32,420 nucleotides of DNA. It comes from CAJBLF01 sp964430205. GTDB taxonomy: Bacteria > Patescibacteriota > Gracilibacteria > Absconditabacterales > Absconditicoccaceae. The notes beneath the pieces were generated by a model. The model made no database searches. It saw nothing but the letters and a program-made list of their open reading frames with translations, and had not been told where the DNA came from. A program made the position numbers and the translations under genes. Positions 1 through 11,121 of the stretch are shown piece by piece. Within the stretch, counting starts at the first letter, position 1. The number at the start of each line of letters is the position of its first letter. Location: positions 1 to 32,420 of the forward strand of contig CAYSER010000009.1 in the NCBI GenBank assembly GCA_964430205.1, given 5' to 3'.

Positions 1-917
1 TCCTTGAGTTTCTTTTTTGCTTTTTCATTGGAAGGTTCGAATTCCAATACTCTGAAATAATATTTTTTGGCATTATCCAAATCATTCAGCTCTTGGTAGA
101 GATCAGCCAAAGTGAGCATATATGCAGCATTGGTAGGTCTGAGTTTGATAACTTTCTCCATCTCTGAGACTGCATCATACTTTCTATCGGTATTGTAATA
201 GAGTTCTACCATACTGATATAATATTTAGGATTGGAAGGATTGATAGCTATAGCCTTCTGTATAAGCATTTCTGCGATATTGAAATCACCGGAAGTGAGA
301 TAGATCTCACCTATCTGTCGAATTGCCTTGTGATCATTCGGATCGATCTCGACAATCTTTTTGAGGATCGGCAATGCTTTCTTATAGTTGCTCATAGTGA
401 AATAGAGATCCGCCAAAAGCTTGTTAAGTTCCTTATCATCAGGCTCGACAGCCAATCATTCTATGATCTTCTTTTCGTAATCATCGAGCTTACCATCTTT
501 CCTAAGTCACAACGCTTCATAGATAATCTTCTCGAGAAGCTTTCTCTTCTTTATCATGGTGGTCCTATGATCCTCATCATCAGAAACAAGAGTATCCGGA
601 TGTTTTGAAAACGAGGATTTGGATGTTATGATATCCTCGATAGTCGGATGGCTTGGTGAAGGTTCACGCTTAGGTATATCTTCCTCGATAGGTTTTTGGG
701 TATGTAACCAGGAAGCGATACGGGAAACCTTATGAGAATAGAGGGAGGTTAGATCATTTCTGAACCTCACCAAGGCATCGAAGGTATCCACTTTGCTCAA
801 TCGACGAGTCAATCTCAAAAAGACTTTCTTGGAAAATATGAATGCGACAATTCCGATAGGAAGTCAGACAAGGAGTATCGTCAACAATATCCGCAACAAC
901 ACTGAGAGCTTCAACAT
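1..917 (-). CDS. membrane-anchored TPR protein (C-terminus off the window)
   Basis: Reading TGA as Gly gives one open frame from the ATG at 917 to the left edge (about 305 residues seen). Residues 1-30 are strongly hydrophobic (MLKLSVLLRILLTILLVG...) and look like an N-terminal membrane anchor. A polar linker follows, then from about residue 140 a series of roughly 34-residue helix pairs with the TPR pattern, for example KALPILKKIVEIDPNDHKAI and AVSEMEKVIKLRPTNAAY; I count about five repeats before the edge. TPR arrays usually bind partner proteins. The partner is unknown. The gene follows the RicT-like gene by 44 nt on the same strand and may be co-transcribed with it. In-frame TGA codons at 504-506 and in the IEGLAVEPDD segment fall where glycine is natural. 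Confidence 0.8.
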
Positions 918-961
918 AATAATGGATAAGCAACTAAATGGACTATGGAAGTATCGATGAT

Positions 962-1897
962 CTATCTCTTATGATATCTGGATCTATGAGAGTTCTTCTG
1001 GTGTGAGGAAGATCAAGATGGTTCGTTTGATACGACCTGGGTCGTAGTCTCTTCAGGAACATGAGGTAGTCTGACCTTTTTGATGGTAGTATATGGGATC
1101 CTGACGATCATACCGCCTTCCTTGGTCTTGACGGTAACATCTCAGTTCATGATATTGAAAGAGAAAACGGTTCAGCAGACTTCGCATCATGTATTTTCGA
1201 CATAGGATCATTTTGGAGGGAATTTTTTACTATCTTCGATATACGTCTCCAATTCATAGATCAAAGAGCATTTTAATTTTCCGCACCTTCACTTAAGCTT
1301 TTCGATATCCCTTCATTCCAAGTTCTGTAGCACGATATTTTCGATCTCCACGCTCGGCAATGCCCTGGAGCTCTTACAGCAGAGATTGATACCATTACAT
1401 CAGACGATACAATCGGTTCAAGGAGACATCTTGACCATATCCCTGGCACCGATCTGGAAAAGGAAGATATTCTTTCAGATCTCTTGCCTGAATTCTTTGA
1501 CGAAATCAGTGAATACGTATCTCTCCTCGGAATAGAAATAGAAGTAGAGTTGATCTGCGAATATTTGATACCTCGCTGTTACAGGGATTGAATCCTTGAA
1601 GCTCTTCTTGAATAGCTTCTTGAACAAGGGAAAGATATCTAACGCTAGAGATTGCTGTTCTTCAAAGAATTCTTTATCCTCGCCTTCGAGTATCTTTTGG
1701 AACGTCCCTTGCCTATCGGTCGCTATCTCATGGCCAAGATAGGTTCAGATAGTCTGTTTGCTTGATCATGTCTGATCAACAGAAGTATAGACAACCTTAT
1801 CTCAAGCCTTGAGTTTTACATATTCAGATTCATCGACGCCTTTTACTAAGACGTTCTTATTGGTATATCGATCCAGGACATAGATATTTTTGGACAT
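962..1897 (-). CDS. RicT/PSP1-domain protein
   Basis: 311 residues, ATG at 1897, TAG stop. The centre resembles the PSP1 C-terminal domain of RicT (YaaT): YVFTDFVKEFRQEIGKNIFL, then QIGARDMVKM, then a Cys-containing stretch and KLKGRGGKLKCSLIYELETY, matching the family pattern of a QIGvRDeaKm block followed by a region ending in CCLxYE. In Bacillus RicT belongs to the RicAFT Fe-S complex that acts in mRNA processing. Here several cysteines are kept (TDC, GCK, KCS, EVCG), but the double Cys at the end of the domain is a single Cys. The last 25 residues are Ser/His/Lys/Arg rich (SSSHQKNSHRSRYHKR), an unusual basic tail. Starts 27 nt after ftsH. Family assignment is good; the molecular role is inferred. 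Confidence 0.75.
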
Positions 1898-1924
1898 TGC
1901 ATCATGCAAATGATAAAACAGATA

Positions 1925-3826
1925 TTACTTGATCTTAGGTTTTTGGAGAGATGGTTTTTTTGATTTGGAGAAGTCCGAGATCATGGATTCGAATTCGTCC
2001 TTACTGAGATATTCTTTGGTGAGAAGAGCTTCGGAGAGTTTTTCAATAAGTCATTTATTCTGGATGATCAGCTTCTTGGATATCTCATAGCACTCAACCA
2101 TATATTTCTTCACTTTCTCGTCGATGATCTGAGCTGTCTTTTCGCTGTATCACTTAAAAAGTACGTACTCGTCCTTATTCCTATCGATATAGGAGATCGT
2201 TCACAGATCCTTGTCCATACCGTATTTGACAATCATATTGGTGATAATATCCGTAGCTTTCTCAAAATCGTTGGAAGCTCAAGTAGTGATATTATCGGTT
2301 CCGAAAAAGACCTCCTCTGCCGCTCTTCATCAAAGGAGTGATACGACTTCGTCCAAAAACTTAGCTTTGGAGTTGAGATACATATCTTCGTTCGGAGACA
2401 TCCGCGTCACTCACAGTGCCTGTCCCCTGCGTACGATTGAAATCTTTTCTACGGGATTCGCATTAGGCAAAAGATGTGACGTTACGGCATGACCGAGTTC
2501 ATGGAAAGCTATAATTCTCTTTTCATCCTCTCTCATGGACTTGACTTTTTTCTCTGGTCCCATGATCACCTTTTCCAACGCATACTCGAAATCATTCTGA
2601 CTAATGATATTTCTATTTTCCTTAGCTTCCTTGAGTGCTGCCTCATTGACGATATTTTCGATATCGGCACCGACAAGACCGCTCGTCCTTTTGGCAAGAG
2701 ATGGGATATTGAGAGATTTATCAAGTTTTTTGCCCTTGAGATAATAATCAAAGATCATGAGTCTCTCCTCATAGGTAGGTTCAGAGACATAGACTTTCCT
2801 ATCGAATCTTCAGGCTCTGAGCAAAGCAGGATCCAAGATATCAGGCCTATTGGTAGCAGCGATGACGATGATATTGGTAGTGACATCAAATCCATCCATT
2901 TCCGTAAGAATCTGATTCAAAGTCTGTTCCTGCTCCTGATGGCCTCCTGTTGATCAGATACCTCTCTTTTTCCCTATGGCATCTATTTCATCGATAAAAA
3001 TGATGGCTTTGCCAGTAGCCTTCGCCTTACCAAAAAGCTCTCTGACCTTAGCAGCTCACATTCCGACAAGCATTTCCATAAATTCTGACCCAGAAACGGA
3101 AAAGAAAGGGACATTGGATTCTCATGCGACTGCTCTAGCGAGTAATGTCTTTCATGATCATGGCTGTCCGTATAGCAAAACTCATTTAGGGTGTCTAGCA
3201 CCGACTTTATGATATTTCATGGGATTCTTGAGATAATCTACGATCTCAGATAGTTCCATTTTCACTTCATCCATACCAGCAACATCGGTAAATTTTGTTT
3301 TCATAGTCTTAGGCGTATTGAGCTTTCACGCCTTGACGCTGAATGGAAAACCAGCACCTCATTTTGGCATAGCGAACCTAAAAACAAGGATCATGAGAAT
3401 GAAGAAGATGATCAGCGGTCATACATCCTGAAGCAAGGACGATCGCCGAGTCTTTTCATTGAACTGTACATCCACAGCGACAGATCAGGTAAGAGAAATA
3501 CCAAGATCGCTCAAGGAGGTACCAAGCGGTTTTTTAGTCTGATAGATATTGAGATAGTGTTCAGTCAGCGTCTTTCTGATGCTTAGGAAGGATACGGTGT
3601 TTCCTGTTCAGGCATCCTGATATCATTTGAGAGAAGTCTCATCTTCCAATATGATCTTGGTAAATGTTCCTGAATGATAAAGCTCTAAGAAATCATTGAG
3701 AGAGACATCATGAGTATCACGTATGACTTCCATGGTGGTTCATTGGATATTGAAGTTCTTATAGAGCTGAAAGATTCCTGTTACGGCTATCACAAAGAAC
3801 AACATGAACCGTAGTCATTTTTTCAT
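1925..3826 (-). CDS. ftsH: ATP-dependent zinc metalloprotease FtsH
   Basis: 633 residues, a normal length for FtsH. Order: N-terminal membrane segment (about residues 4-18), periplasmic-type domain, second membrane segment near residues 120-140 (GPLIIFFILMILVFRF), AAA+ domain, protease domain. The P-loop (GQPGSGKT, about residues 220-227) has both variable glycines encoded by TGA. The Walker B region reads IIFIDEIDAIG, the SRH region AATNRPDILDPALLRAGRFD, and the zinc site HELGH lies at 442-446, followed by LLGGRAAEEVFFG. FtsH degrades membrane and soluble proteins at the inner membrane. ATG at 3826 is the first start in frame and gives the expected MKKGLRFMLFF N-terminus. It lies downstream of recG and 27 nt ahead of the RicT-like gene. 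Confidence 0.97.
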
Positions 3827-3908
3827 AGTACGAAAAAAATATCAAATAAAATATCACTCCATAGGTATATCAAAAAGAGAACAGAATTCAAATAAAGTTA
3901 TGAACCTT

Positions 3909-3934
3909 TTACCCGGTAAACTTTTACCTGGTAA
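3909..3934. repeat. pair of TTACCNGGTAA palindromes
   Basis: Two 11-bp palindromes, TTACCCGGTAA (3909-3919) and TTACCTGGTAA (3924-3934), lie 15 bp apart within the direct repeat CTTTTACCYGGTAA. They sit just beyond the recG stop codon and about 85-115 nt upstream of the ftsH start. A near match, TTAACCGGTAA, is at 17965-17975 against the AMMECR1 start codon. The paired spacing suggests binding sites for a dimeric regulator; that is an inference. Confidence 0.4.
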
Positions 3935-3936
3935 CC

Positions 3937-6063
3937 TTATGCCAACACATCCCCCATTTTCTCTTCAAGATATCTTTTGAGACCGGGCAATCACTCTAAT
4001 TTTGGATATTTCTCCAGTAACCATTTAGCACCATCCTGGATCTTTTCAAGGAATTTAAGATCAGAGAGGATCTCTAGAGGAATATCAGACTCTCAAGACT
4101 GCATGGTACCAAGGATTTCTCATGCTCCACGGTTTTGTAGATCCAACTCAGCGAGTTTAAAGCCATCATTGGTCTCTTCCATAGCTTTCAGCCTCTTTCC
4201 GATATCGCCAGCTTTGCTTTTGGTCTGCAAGAAGCAATATGATTGGATATCCGATCTTCATATCCTTCATCTCAATTGATGTAATTGAGATAATCCGAAT
4301 CTTTCCGCATTCTTGATAATCATTATGGTAGCTTCCGGGATATCCACCCCCACTTCAATGACAGTTGTAGACACAAGAAGACATATCTTACCTGATTTGA
4401 ATGATTGCATGACTGCATCTTTCTCTCCCGGCTTCATTTTACCATGAAGAAGACCAACTCTTCCATGCAGTTCCGGATAAAGGGATTTTACCTCCTCAAA
4501 CTCTACCGTAGCAGCCTTGAGTTCTTCCATCTTCTCAGATTCCTCAATCAGAGGAGTGACGATAAAGACCTTCTGTCATTTCTCTATCTTCTGAAGAATC
4601 CATGGCTTGAGCTTGATATATTCCTTCTCAGAAATGATCTTCGTCTGGATAGGTTTCCTACCTACAGGCATCTCATCGATGATGCTCACATCGAACTCTC
4701 AGAAAAAAGCCAATGCCATCGATCTTGGGATAGGCGTAGCGCTCATCTGCAAAATATGAGGCGCTCAAAACTTTTTGAAAAATGCCCTTTGCTTCACTCA
4801 AAACTTATGCTGTTCATCGATGACGACGAATTGGAGATCCTTGAACGATACATCCTCCTGGAGAACCGCATGCGTTCATATGAGCACATGGATTCTTCAT
4901 TCAGCCAAATCAAGCTTGATCTTATCTTTCTGGCTCTTGGGAATGGATCAGGTGAGCAATTCGACCCTAAGCCCCAAAGGGAGCAAGAGTTTAGCCAATG
5001 TCTTATAATGCTGATTTGCCAAGACTTCGAGAGGCGCCAAAAATACGGACTGTCATCAGAATCTTTTGAACGTATAATAGGCGGATGCAGCAGCGACGAC
5101 AGTCTTTCCGCTTCAGACATCTCCTTGCAGCAATCTTAACATGGGTTTAGGCTGATGGATATTTTCCGTGATATGCTTGATGACTTTCTTCTGCGCCATC
5201 GTCAATTCGAACGGCAAGGAAGACAGGATATCCTTGATGATATCCCGTTCGATAGCATGTCCTTCGGTATGGGTAGGGCTTTGTTGATAGGCATCGCGGT
5301 TGAGCAAGGAATATAACTGGATCCTCAGTAACCTGTCGAAAAATATCCTCAGATTGGCTTGTCTCTGTTGCTCGAAAGTGGTAGGATAATGCATTTCCTT
5401 GATCGTTTCCTGGACTCCCATTAATCAGAATTTTTCTATGAATTCACTAGGTAAGTACTCATGGAAAATTGTGTCAACCTTGTCCATCAATCACCGCATT
5501 TTCTGTGCAAATCGTCATGGCTTGATACCCATGAGTTCGGAATAGATCGGGAAGATCCTTCATGTATTATACACCTCAGTAACGAGTCACGAGGTATGGG
5601 TATCAAGTTTTTCATCACTCGTAGCCATTCATTCATCACTAGTCACAGGATTCTCTTCCGGTGCTTCAGTCTCCACGACATCTGGATGGGAAAAGGTTAT
5701 TCTTCAATATTTGATAGTTGGTTTACCCACGATGATATATCGCCTATTCTCTTGGATCTTGCTTGCGAGAAAGCCGGAATTGAAGATGGTGATATATCAG
5801 GTGGATCATCATTGGTCCTTGAAGCTGATATCATAGATTCTCCTTCATCCTCTCATAAAGATAGATTTCTTGACAATTTTTCCTTTGGTAGCGGTAATTC
5901 ATTTCTCATTGAAGATGAGCTCTTTTAGGTTCCTGATAGTGGATCTGTCTTCATATGCTCTCGGAAAGTATTCGAGAAATTGCTTCACTGTCGTGATTCC
6001 TTCGTCAGCTAAGATCTTGAGATACTTAGGAGTTGTTTTGAGTGCGGCTTTGAGTTCCATCAT
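3937..6063 (-). CDS. recG: ATP-dependent DNA helicase RecG
   Basis: 708 residues, close to the usual 690. The N-terminus has the wedge-domain lead-in LKILADEGITTVKQFLEYFP RAYEDR. Helicase motifs are in order: P-loop GDVGSGKT (about 314-321; its first P-loop Gly, G317, is encoded by TGA), GTHAV, the RecG-type DEQH box at about 416-419, SATPIPRS, then STTVIEVGVDIPEA and QLHQLRGRIGRS in the second RecA-like domain. RecG remodels stalled replication forks and Holliday junctions. Two ATG codons are adjacent at 6063 and 6060; either could start. The 190-nt leader upstream has strong inverted repeats. It lies in a minus-strand group with ung and a Nudix gene, a DNA-maintenance context. Confidence 0.97.
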
Positions 6064-6090
6064 ACTATGATGATATTCATCTCAATACTT

Positions 6091-6172
6091 TTGTCAAACC
6101 TTTTTTTGACAAGACAGCCTATTCTCACAAGGTCATATTATATCCAGCTACTCTGAGCGTACTGTCTTGTCA
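6091..6172 (-). promoter_or_regulatory. recG leader with two mutually exclusive hairpins
   Basis: In the gap between the Nudix stop and the recG start, TTGTCAAA (6091-6098) pairs perfectly with TTTGACAA (6105-6112), loop of 6. TGACAAGACAG (6107-6117) pairs perfectly over 11 bp with CTGTCTTGTCA (6162-6172). The two helices share 6107-6112 and cannot form together. On the minus strand both lie in the probable 5' leader of recG. This could be an attenuator or a pair of operator half-sites; the sequence alone cannot decide. Confidence 0.4.
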
Positions 6173-6254
6173 GGATTCGGTTCTTGGTATCTGAGCAAGA
6201 CATGATAAACATTACATTTCGTGTGTATGTTTTTATATAAAAGTCAAGAAAAAT

Positions 6255-6809
6255 TTACTGGAGATATCTTAATAATATTCCTACCGACCTATCTTCATGC
6301 ATAGCTCACTTCCTGATGAGCGAAAGAATTTCTTTTTTCGTCTTCCATTCGACGTCGATGTCTTCTCAATGTTCCAATTGCTGTCATTGTGCATGATGAA
6401 CAAATTTATTGATGATATAATAATACAAGTCCCGCTCCACTGTCGCTCCCGCAGCGGAAACATAATAGAGCTTCAATGTCTTAGGAGTCAATCATGTCTC
6501 CTCCTCACACTCACGCTTAGCCGCAATACGGGCATATTTCTTGATGTATCCCTTATTCTTATTGAATTCGATAAGCGTATCGAACACTTTTCCTCATGGT
6601 AGACGGTAGTCATATCATTTCAATTCCTTACGATACTCCTTGGTGAGCAATATTTTATCTTTATCGCAGATGATCAGACGTACCCCTGGGGATCTTTTGG
6701 CTATCTCAAAAACCAATTCACGTCCGTCTATCTTCACGAACTGATGGACAACCTCCACGATCTTCCCTTGGAAGACGATATTCTCTTTGAGTACCTTCAT
6801 GATGTTCAT
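6255..6809 (-). CDS. Nudix hydrolase (ADP-ribose pyrophosphatase-like)
   Basis: 184 residues from ATG 6809; ATG 6800 is also possible. The N-terminus (KENIVFQGKIVEVVHQFVKI) and the strand VRLIICDKDKILLTKEYR followed by RLPGGKVFD resemble ADP-ribose/NDP-sugar Nudix enzymes. The Nudix box core RECEEETGL begins at about residue 99, with the metal-binding glutamates present, but the spacing between GGKV and REC is longer than the canonical box, with an inserted helix (LIEFNKNKGYIKKYARIAAK). These enzymes hydrolyse nucleoside diphosphates linked to another group; the substrate is not evident. The start is 23 nt after the ung stop, so the two are probably co-transcribed. Confidence 0.8.
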
Positions 6810-6832
6810 AACAGATAAATGCAATTCGTGAT

Positions 6833-7519
6833 TTATTTCAAATCCCGATTGATGGGGTGTTCACCCCTTGTGGTAAGGATATAATTCACCCAAGAGAAAT
6901 GTTTACATCAGAAGAATCAGGAATGGACACTGAATGGAGAAGGATGCGGAGCTTCCAAAACAATATGTCTAGTTGTGTCTATAAGTGGCTTCTTGTGTTG
7001 AGCGAAAGCTCCTCGCAAAAGGAAAATCACTCATTCCTTCTTATCGGATATGAGCTTAATGACGGCATCCGTGAAATGATGTCGACCGATATCCTTATGT
7101 GAGTTCGGTTCATCTTTTCTGACCGTCAAGCTAGCGTTCAATAGAAACACTCACTGTTCAGCTCGCTTAGTTAGATTTCAGCTCACTGGTGGAGTAATTC
7201 CTAAATCATCTTGTAGCTCTTTGAAAATATTTTTAAGTGATGGTGGTTGCTTTATCCCATCCTGCACAGAAAAACATAATCCATGAGCTTCTCATTCGCC
7301 GTGATACGGATCCTGTCCAAGAATCACGACTCTGACCTTATCGAAAGGAGTCAGGTTGAAGGCATTGAAGATATCTGATCACTTAGGATAGACGATATGG
7401 CCGGACATCTTTTCGTGAAGGAGATATTCTTTGATATGAGCAAAATAAGGCTTTGCGAATTCATCAGCGAGCAATGTCTTCCAAGATACATCGATCTGTA
7501 TACTCTCGATATCTATCAA
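6833..7519 (-). CDS. ung: uracil-DNA glycosylase, family 1
   Basis: 228 residues, normal for the family. The catalytic water-activating motif GQDPYHGEGEAHGLCFSV is clear, followed by PSLKNIFKELQDDLG, LLNASLTVR, and the leucine-loop motif HPSPFS near the C-terminus followed by GFFGCKHFSWVN. Ung removes uracil from DNA to start base-excision repair. No ATG lies upstream of the conserved N-terminal block in this frame; TTG at 7519 is the best start, giving LIDIESIQIDVSWKTLLADE, which aligns with the usual start of the fold. An in-frame TAG lies further upstream. It is 56 nt after the DUF378 gene and 23 nt before the Nudix gene. Confidence 0.95.
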
Positions 7520-7575
7520 AGCAATAAGAAAAAAACGATTAAAATAATAGATCTGTAAGATAACGGTCAGATATC

Positions 7576-7806
7576 CTATTTCCTAAGAGGCATATGAGAT
7601 TTAGAGACAGGATACATCAGCACTACGACAGTAGCGATCCCGACAAGAGTATAAATGACGCGAGCGAGGAAACCGTATCCGAAAATCCATGCTACAATGT
7701 CGAAATTAAAAAGTCAGAGCAATCCTCGATTAAGTCATCAGATCACAAGAAGAACCCGTGCGGTTTTCCTGAACATTAGGGAATCCGTAAGATGTTTCAT
7801 GATCAT
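7576..7806 (-). CDS. DUF378 small membrane protein
   Basis: 76 residues from ATG 7806, or 74 from ATG 7800. The sequence has the DUF378 signature: VLLVIGGLNRGLLGLFNFDI then VAWIFGYGFLARVIYTLVGI, with two hydrophobic segments. The family's conserved GG before LN is encoded by two consecutive TGA codons. DUF378 proteins are small bacterial inner-membrane proteins of unknown function. It is divergent from the P-type ATPase gene at 7937 and first in the minus-strand run leading to ung. Confidence 0.85.
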
Positions 7807-7936
7807 GGAATAACAAAAATAAAGACATGATAGATATAATGTATTTGAGAGAGAAATGCAAGAATTATTTGATAAAATCCAAAAGAACGATATACTGCGG
7901 GAAGCAGCCATTCTTTTAATAAGATAATAGTATCGC

Positions 7937-10492
7937 ATGCTTATGACAGAAGAAGAGGTCAAGAGACTGCAATGACTTTCACACAATGAAGTGAAAGAGA
8001 GACTAGCAAAGGACTGATACAATGAGCTACCGTCTGGAAAGAAGAAAAGCATTTTTCAGATTATCCGAGATGTGGTAAAGGAACCAATGCTATTGCTCTT
8101 GATAGCATGCTGAACACTCTATCTCTTATTAGGTGATACTACTGAAGCGATAATACTCCTGTCTTCAATCATATTTATCATAGGTATAGGAATATACCAA
8201 GAGAATAAGACAGAGAAAGCGATCGAGGCATTGAAGGATCTTTCAAGCCCGAGAGCATTAGTCATCAGAAACGGAAAACAGCTAAGAATACCAGGAAGAG
8301 AGATTGTGAGAGATGACATAATCATCATGAATGAAGGCGACAAAGTACCGGCGGATGCACTCGTCCTACGAAGCAGGAATTGCAGCATCGATGAATCATT
8401 GCTCACAGGAGAATCAATACCAGTGAGAAAATCCGCATCAGATAAAGTAGATTATAAACAGTTTAGACCATGATGAGATGATCTGCCGTTTGTTTTCTCA
8501 GGGACCATGGTCGTCCAAGGACAATGCGTAGTCAAAGTGCTTTCTATTGGGGCACAAACAGAGATGGGACGCATTGGGAAAGCACTTACCGACATCAAGA
8601 GCGAAAGTACATTCCTGCAAAAAGAGGTAAAGAAGATAGTCAAGGCTGCTTTCATCATAGCCATATTTCTCTGCATACTTATATCCATAGCATATATAAT
8701 AGTATACAGGGATCGGATTGACGGATTGCTTTCATGATTAACACTGGCAATGGCGATATTGCCGGAAGAATTCCCGGTAGTGTTGACCGTATTCCTTGCG
8801 ATAGGAGCATGGAGGATGTCCAAGAAGAATGTGCTTACGAGGAAGATGGCAGCGGTTGAGACATTATGAGCGGCTACTGTCCTCTGCAGTGATAAGACAT
8901 GAACCATAACACGGAACAGGATGACCGTAAAGAAACTGTATACCGATTGAAGTTTCCTCGACATAATAGATCATCAAGAGATCCCAGAAAATTTCCATAG
9001 ACTGATCGAATATGGGATACTCGCAAGCAAGAAGGATCCTTTCGATCCCATGGAGAAGGCATTGGAAATCCTTGGTCGTAAGATTGATCACGAGCACATC
9101 CATAATTTCAATCTAATCCAGGAATATCCGCTCTCCAAAGAATTGCTTGCTCTGTCACATGTTTGGAAAGAGCCGAAGGATTGACATCTAACGGTAGCGA
9201 GCAAATGAGCTCCTGAAGCTATCATGGAGCTCTGCCATATGAGCGAGAGGAAGAAGAGTGAGATGATGCAAAATATTGAGAAGATGGCAAACGAATGACT
9301 GAGAATTCTCTGAGTAGCAAAAGCAATCATCAAAGGAGATAAGCTTCCGAAAACACAGACAGAGCTAGATTTTGAATTCATAGGACTGATAGGATGGGTT
9401 GACCCTATAAGGGAAACAGTCCCTCAAGCGATCAAAGAATGCTATCGTGCAGGGATAAGAGTGATCATGATCACAGGAGACTATCCTACAACAGCCAAGC
9501 ATATAGCCAAAGAGATAGGACTAGCAAACCCGGAAGAAGTGATTTTGGGTGAAGAGCTTACCACATTGTCCGAAGAAGAGCTACTGAAAAAAATAGACAA
9601 AGCGAACATCATAGCGAGGGTGGCTCCGGAAGAGAAATTGACCATCATCAACCTTTTGAAGAAGCATGGTCATTATGTGGCGATGACCGGGGATGGAGTG
9701 AACGACGCTCCCGCATTGAAAGCAGCGCATATATGAGTAGCTATGGGGCAGAGAGGGACTGATGTTGCAAGGGAGTCGGCAGCCATAGTACTGCTTGATG
9801 ACGACTTCTCATCGATAGTGCACGGCGTAAGGATGTGAAGAAAGATATTCGACAACCTCAAAAAAGCAATGATCTATATCGTAAGCGTACATATACCTAT
9901 CGCTGGCACCAGCATCCTGCCGATATTATTTTGATGGCCCATCATACTCTACCCTGTCCATATAGTTTTTATGGAACTCTTGATAGATCCAGCATGCTCA
10001 ATGATTTTCGAATGAGAGAAAGAGGAAACGAACATCATGTCACGCTTCCCTCGTAATCCGAAAGAACGTCTCTTCTGAAAAAGGACATTGATGATCAGCA
10101 TCTTTCAATGATTATCCGTACTACTCACCGTCTTGATTATATATGAGGTCTTCTTACGACTATGACAATCGGAAACAGTAGCGAAAACATGATCATTCAT
10201 AACACTTATTTTGGGAAATATAGCGTTGATCCTAGTTAATCGTTCATGGACCCATACGGTAATGTATATGCTCAAAGTGAAGAACAAAGCATTATTGCCC
10301 GTCGTTCTTTGAGCGTTTGCCTTATTAACCATGATGGTCTATCTCCCATCTATGCAACGCATTTTCCATTTCGACTCTATGACCATCCGATATTTCCTTC
10401 TTGCCATAGCAGGATGATTAGCGAGTGTGTTCCGGTTCGAAGCATTGAAAATGCTGTGCAAAAGAAAAGGTATAGAATTGCTCAAGGACTAA
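7937..10492 (+). CDS. cation-transporting P-type ATPase (Ca2+-ATPase-like)
   Basis: 851 residues from ATG 7937 (849 from ATG 7943); an in-frame TAG lies just upstream. Domains in order: short cytoplasmic N-terminus with SERCA-like cation-ATPase N motif (LAKDGYNELPSGKK), two membrane helices, actuator domain with TGES at 157-160, the M4 motif PEEFPVVL, phosphorylation site DKTGT with Asp319, a compact nucleotide-binding domain containing KGAPEA, hinge TGDGVNDAPA at about 584-593, and six C-terminal helices. The Gly of DKTGT is a TGA codon. The P2-type layout suggests Ca2+ or a related divalent cation, but the M6 ligand pattern (FMELLIDPACS) differs from textbook SERCA, so the ion is uncertain. 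Divergent from DUF378. Confidence 0.95.
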
Positions 10493-10549
10493 TGAGCAAA
10501 AAAGGACAGAATTGATTGAAATATCCGGCAAATTCATTAAAGATGCCTC

Positions 10550-10884
10550 ATCCAGACATCGTATTACCTCGCAGTGATGCGGGGAGGAAAGTCCTGACAC
10601 CATACCAAGGGTAGCATCTCACGGATGCTGAACGCCGAAAGGCTAAATGAAAGTGCCACAGAAACGTAAACTAGTCCCGCTTCAACGGGGCCAAAGATGC
10701 AACGCGAGGATGAGACACAGCAATGTGTAGCTACCTCTCCTCAGTCTCCACGATATGGATTCGAGTGGTAAACCATACCCGGTGCAAGCTTATCCGCCTC
10801 TGGCGGGAAAGTGCAATATGCCAACTTTATGTTGGCCTAGATACATTATACGACACGACAGAATCAGGCTTATCGTCTGGATAA
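10550..10884 (+). ncRNA. rnpB: RNase P RNA (bacterial type A-like)
   Basis: All universal blocks are present: GAGGAAAGTCCTGAC near 10584, AGTGCCACAGAAACGTA near 10652-10668, GTGGTAAACC then CCCGGTGCAAG near 10764-10789, and ACAGAATCAGGCTTAT near 10857-10872. P4 is preserved with compensatory bases (GTCCTGAC facing ATCAGG instead of the common GTCCGGGC/ATCCGG). The outer helix P1 is ATCCAGAC (10550-10557) with GTCTGGAT (10875-10882). RNase P matures tRNA 5' ends. It starts about 58 nt after the ATPase stop. A short ORF over this region (from ATG 10492) is not considered real. Exact ends are approximate. Confidence 0.96.
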
Positions 10885-10890
10885 ACAAAT

Positions 10891-10962
10891 AGGGCCGTAG
10901 CTCAGCGGTAGAGCGGGAGTCTCCAAAGCTCCGCGTCGAGGGTTCAACTCCTTCCGGTCCTG
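10891..10962 (+). tRNA. tRNA-Trp (anticodon CCA)
   Basis: Complete cloverleaf: acceptor AGGGCCG/CGGTCCT (one G-U), D stem GCTC/GAGC, anticodon stem GGAGT/GCTCC with loop CTCCAAA (anticodon CCA, 34-36), variable loop GCGTC, T arm GAGGG-TTCAACT-CCTTC, discriminator G73. The 3' CCA is not encoded. A run of eight T follows at once (10963-10970), so the tRNA can act as the stem of a terminator. CCA reads only UGG, which fits an organism where UGA is not Trp. It begins 8 nt after the last P1 base of RNase P RNA. Confidence 0.95.
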
Positions 10963-11121
10963 TTTTTTTTATTGATAAGAAAAGCGATCAAAAAATAATG
11001 GTATTTGAACGTAATATGAACAAATCAGAACATGAAAAAATCCTGGATATATTGATTTTCATCATTGCAAAATGAGAGATTATGGGTATAGTGAAGACGA
11101 TTTATCGTTTATGCAACCCCT

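Noticed and set aside
4405..5139. 244-residue plus-strand ORF opposite recG, and the 155-residue one at 5461-5928
   Set aside because: Both are antisense shadows of the clear RecG reading frame, with no independent motif support.
7895..7925. SRP RNA-like GGAAGCAGCC between DUF378 and the ATPase
   Set aside because: Only a short CTGC/GCAG hairpin is present; the GGTCAG partner strand and domain IV layout are absent.
10492..10612. Small ORF starting ATG at the ATPase stop (TAATG overlap), about 39 codons in code 25
   Set aside because: It runs into the conserved 5' blocks of RNase P RNA, including GAGGAAAGTCC, and encodes nothing recognisable.
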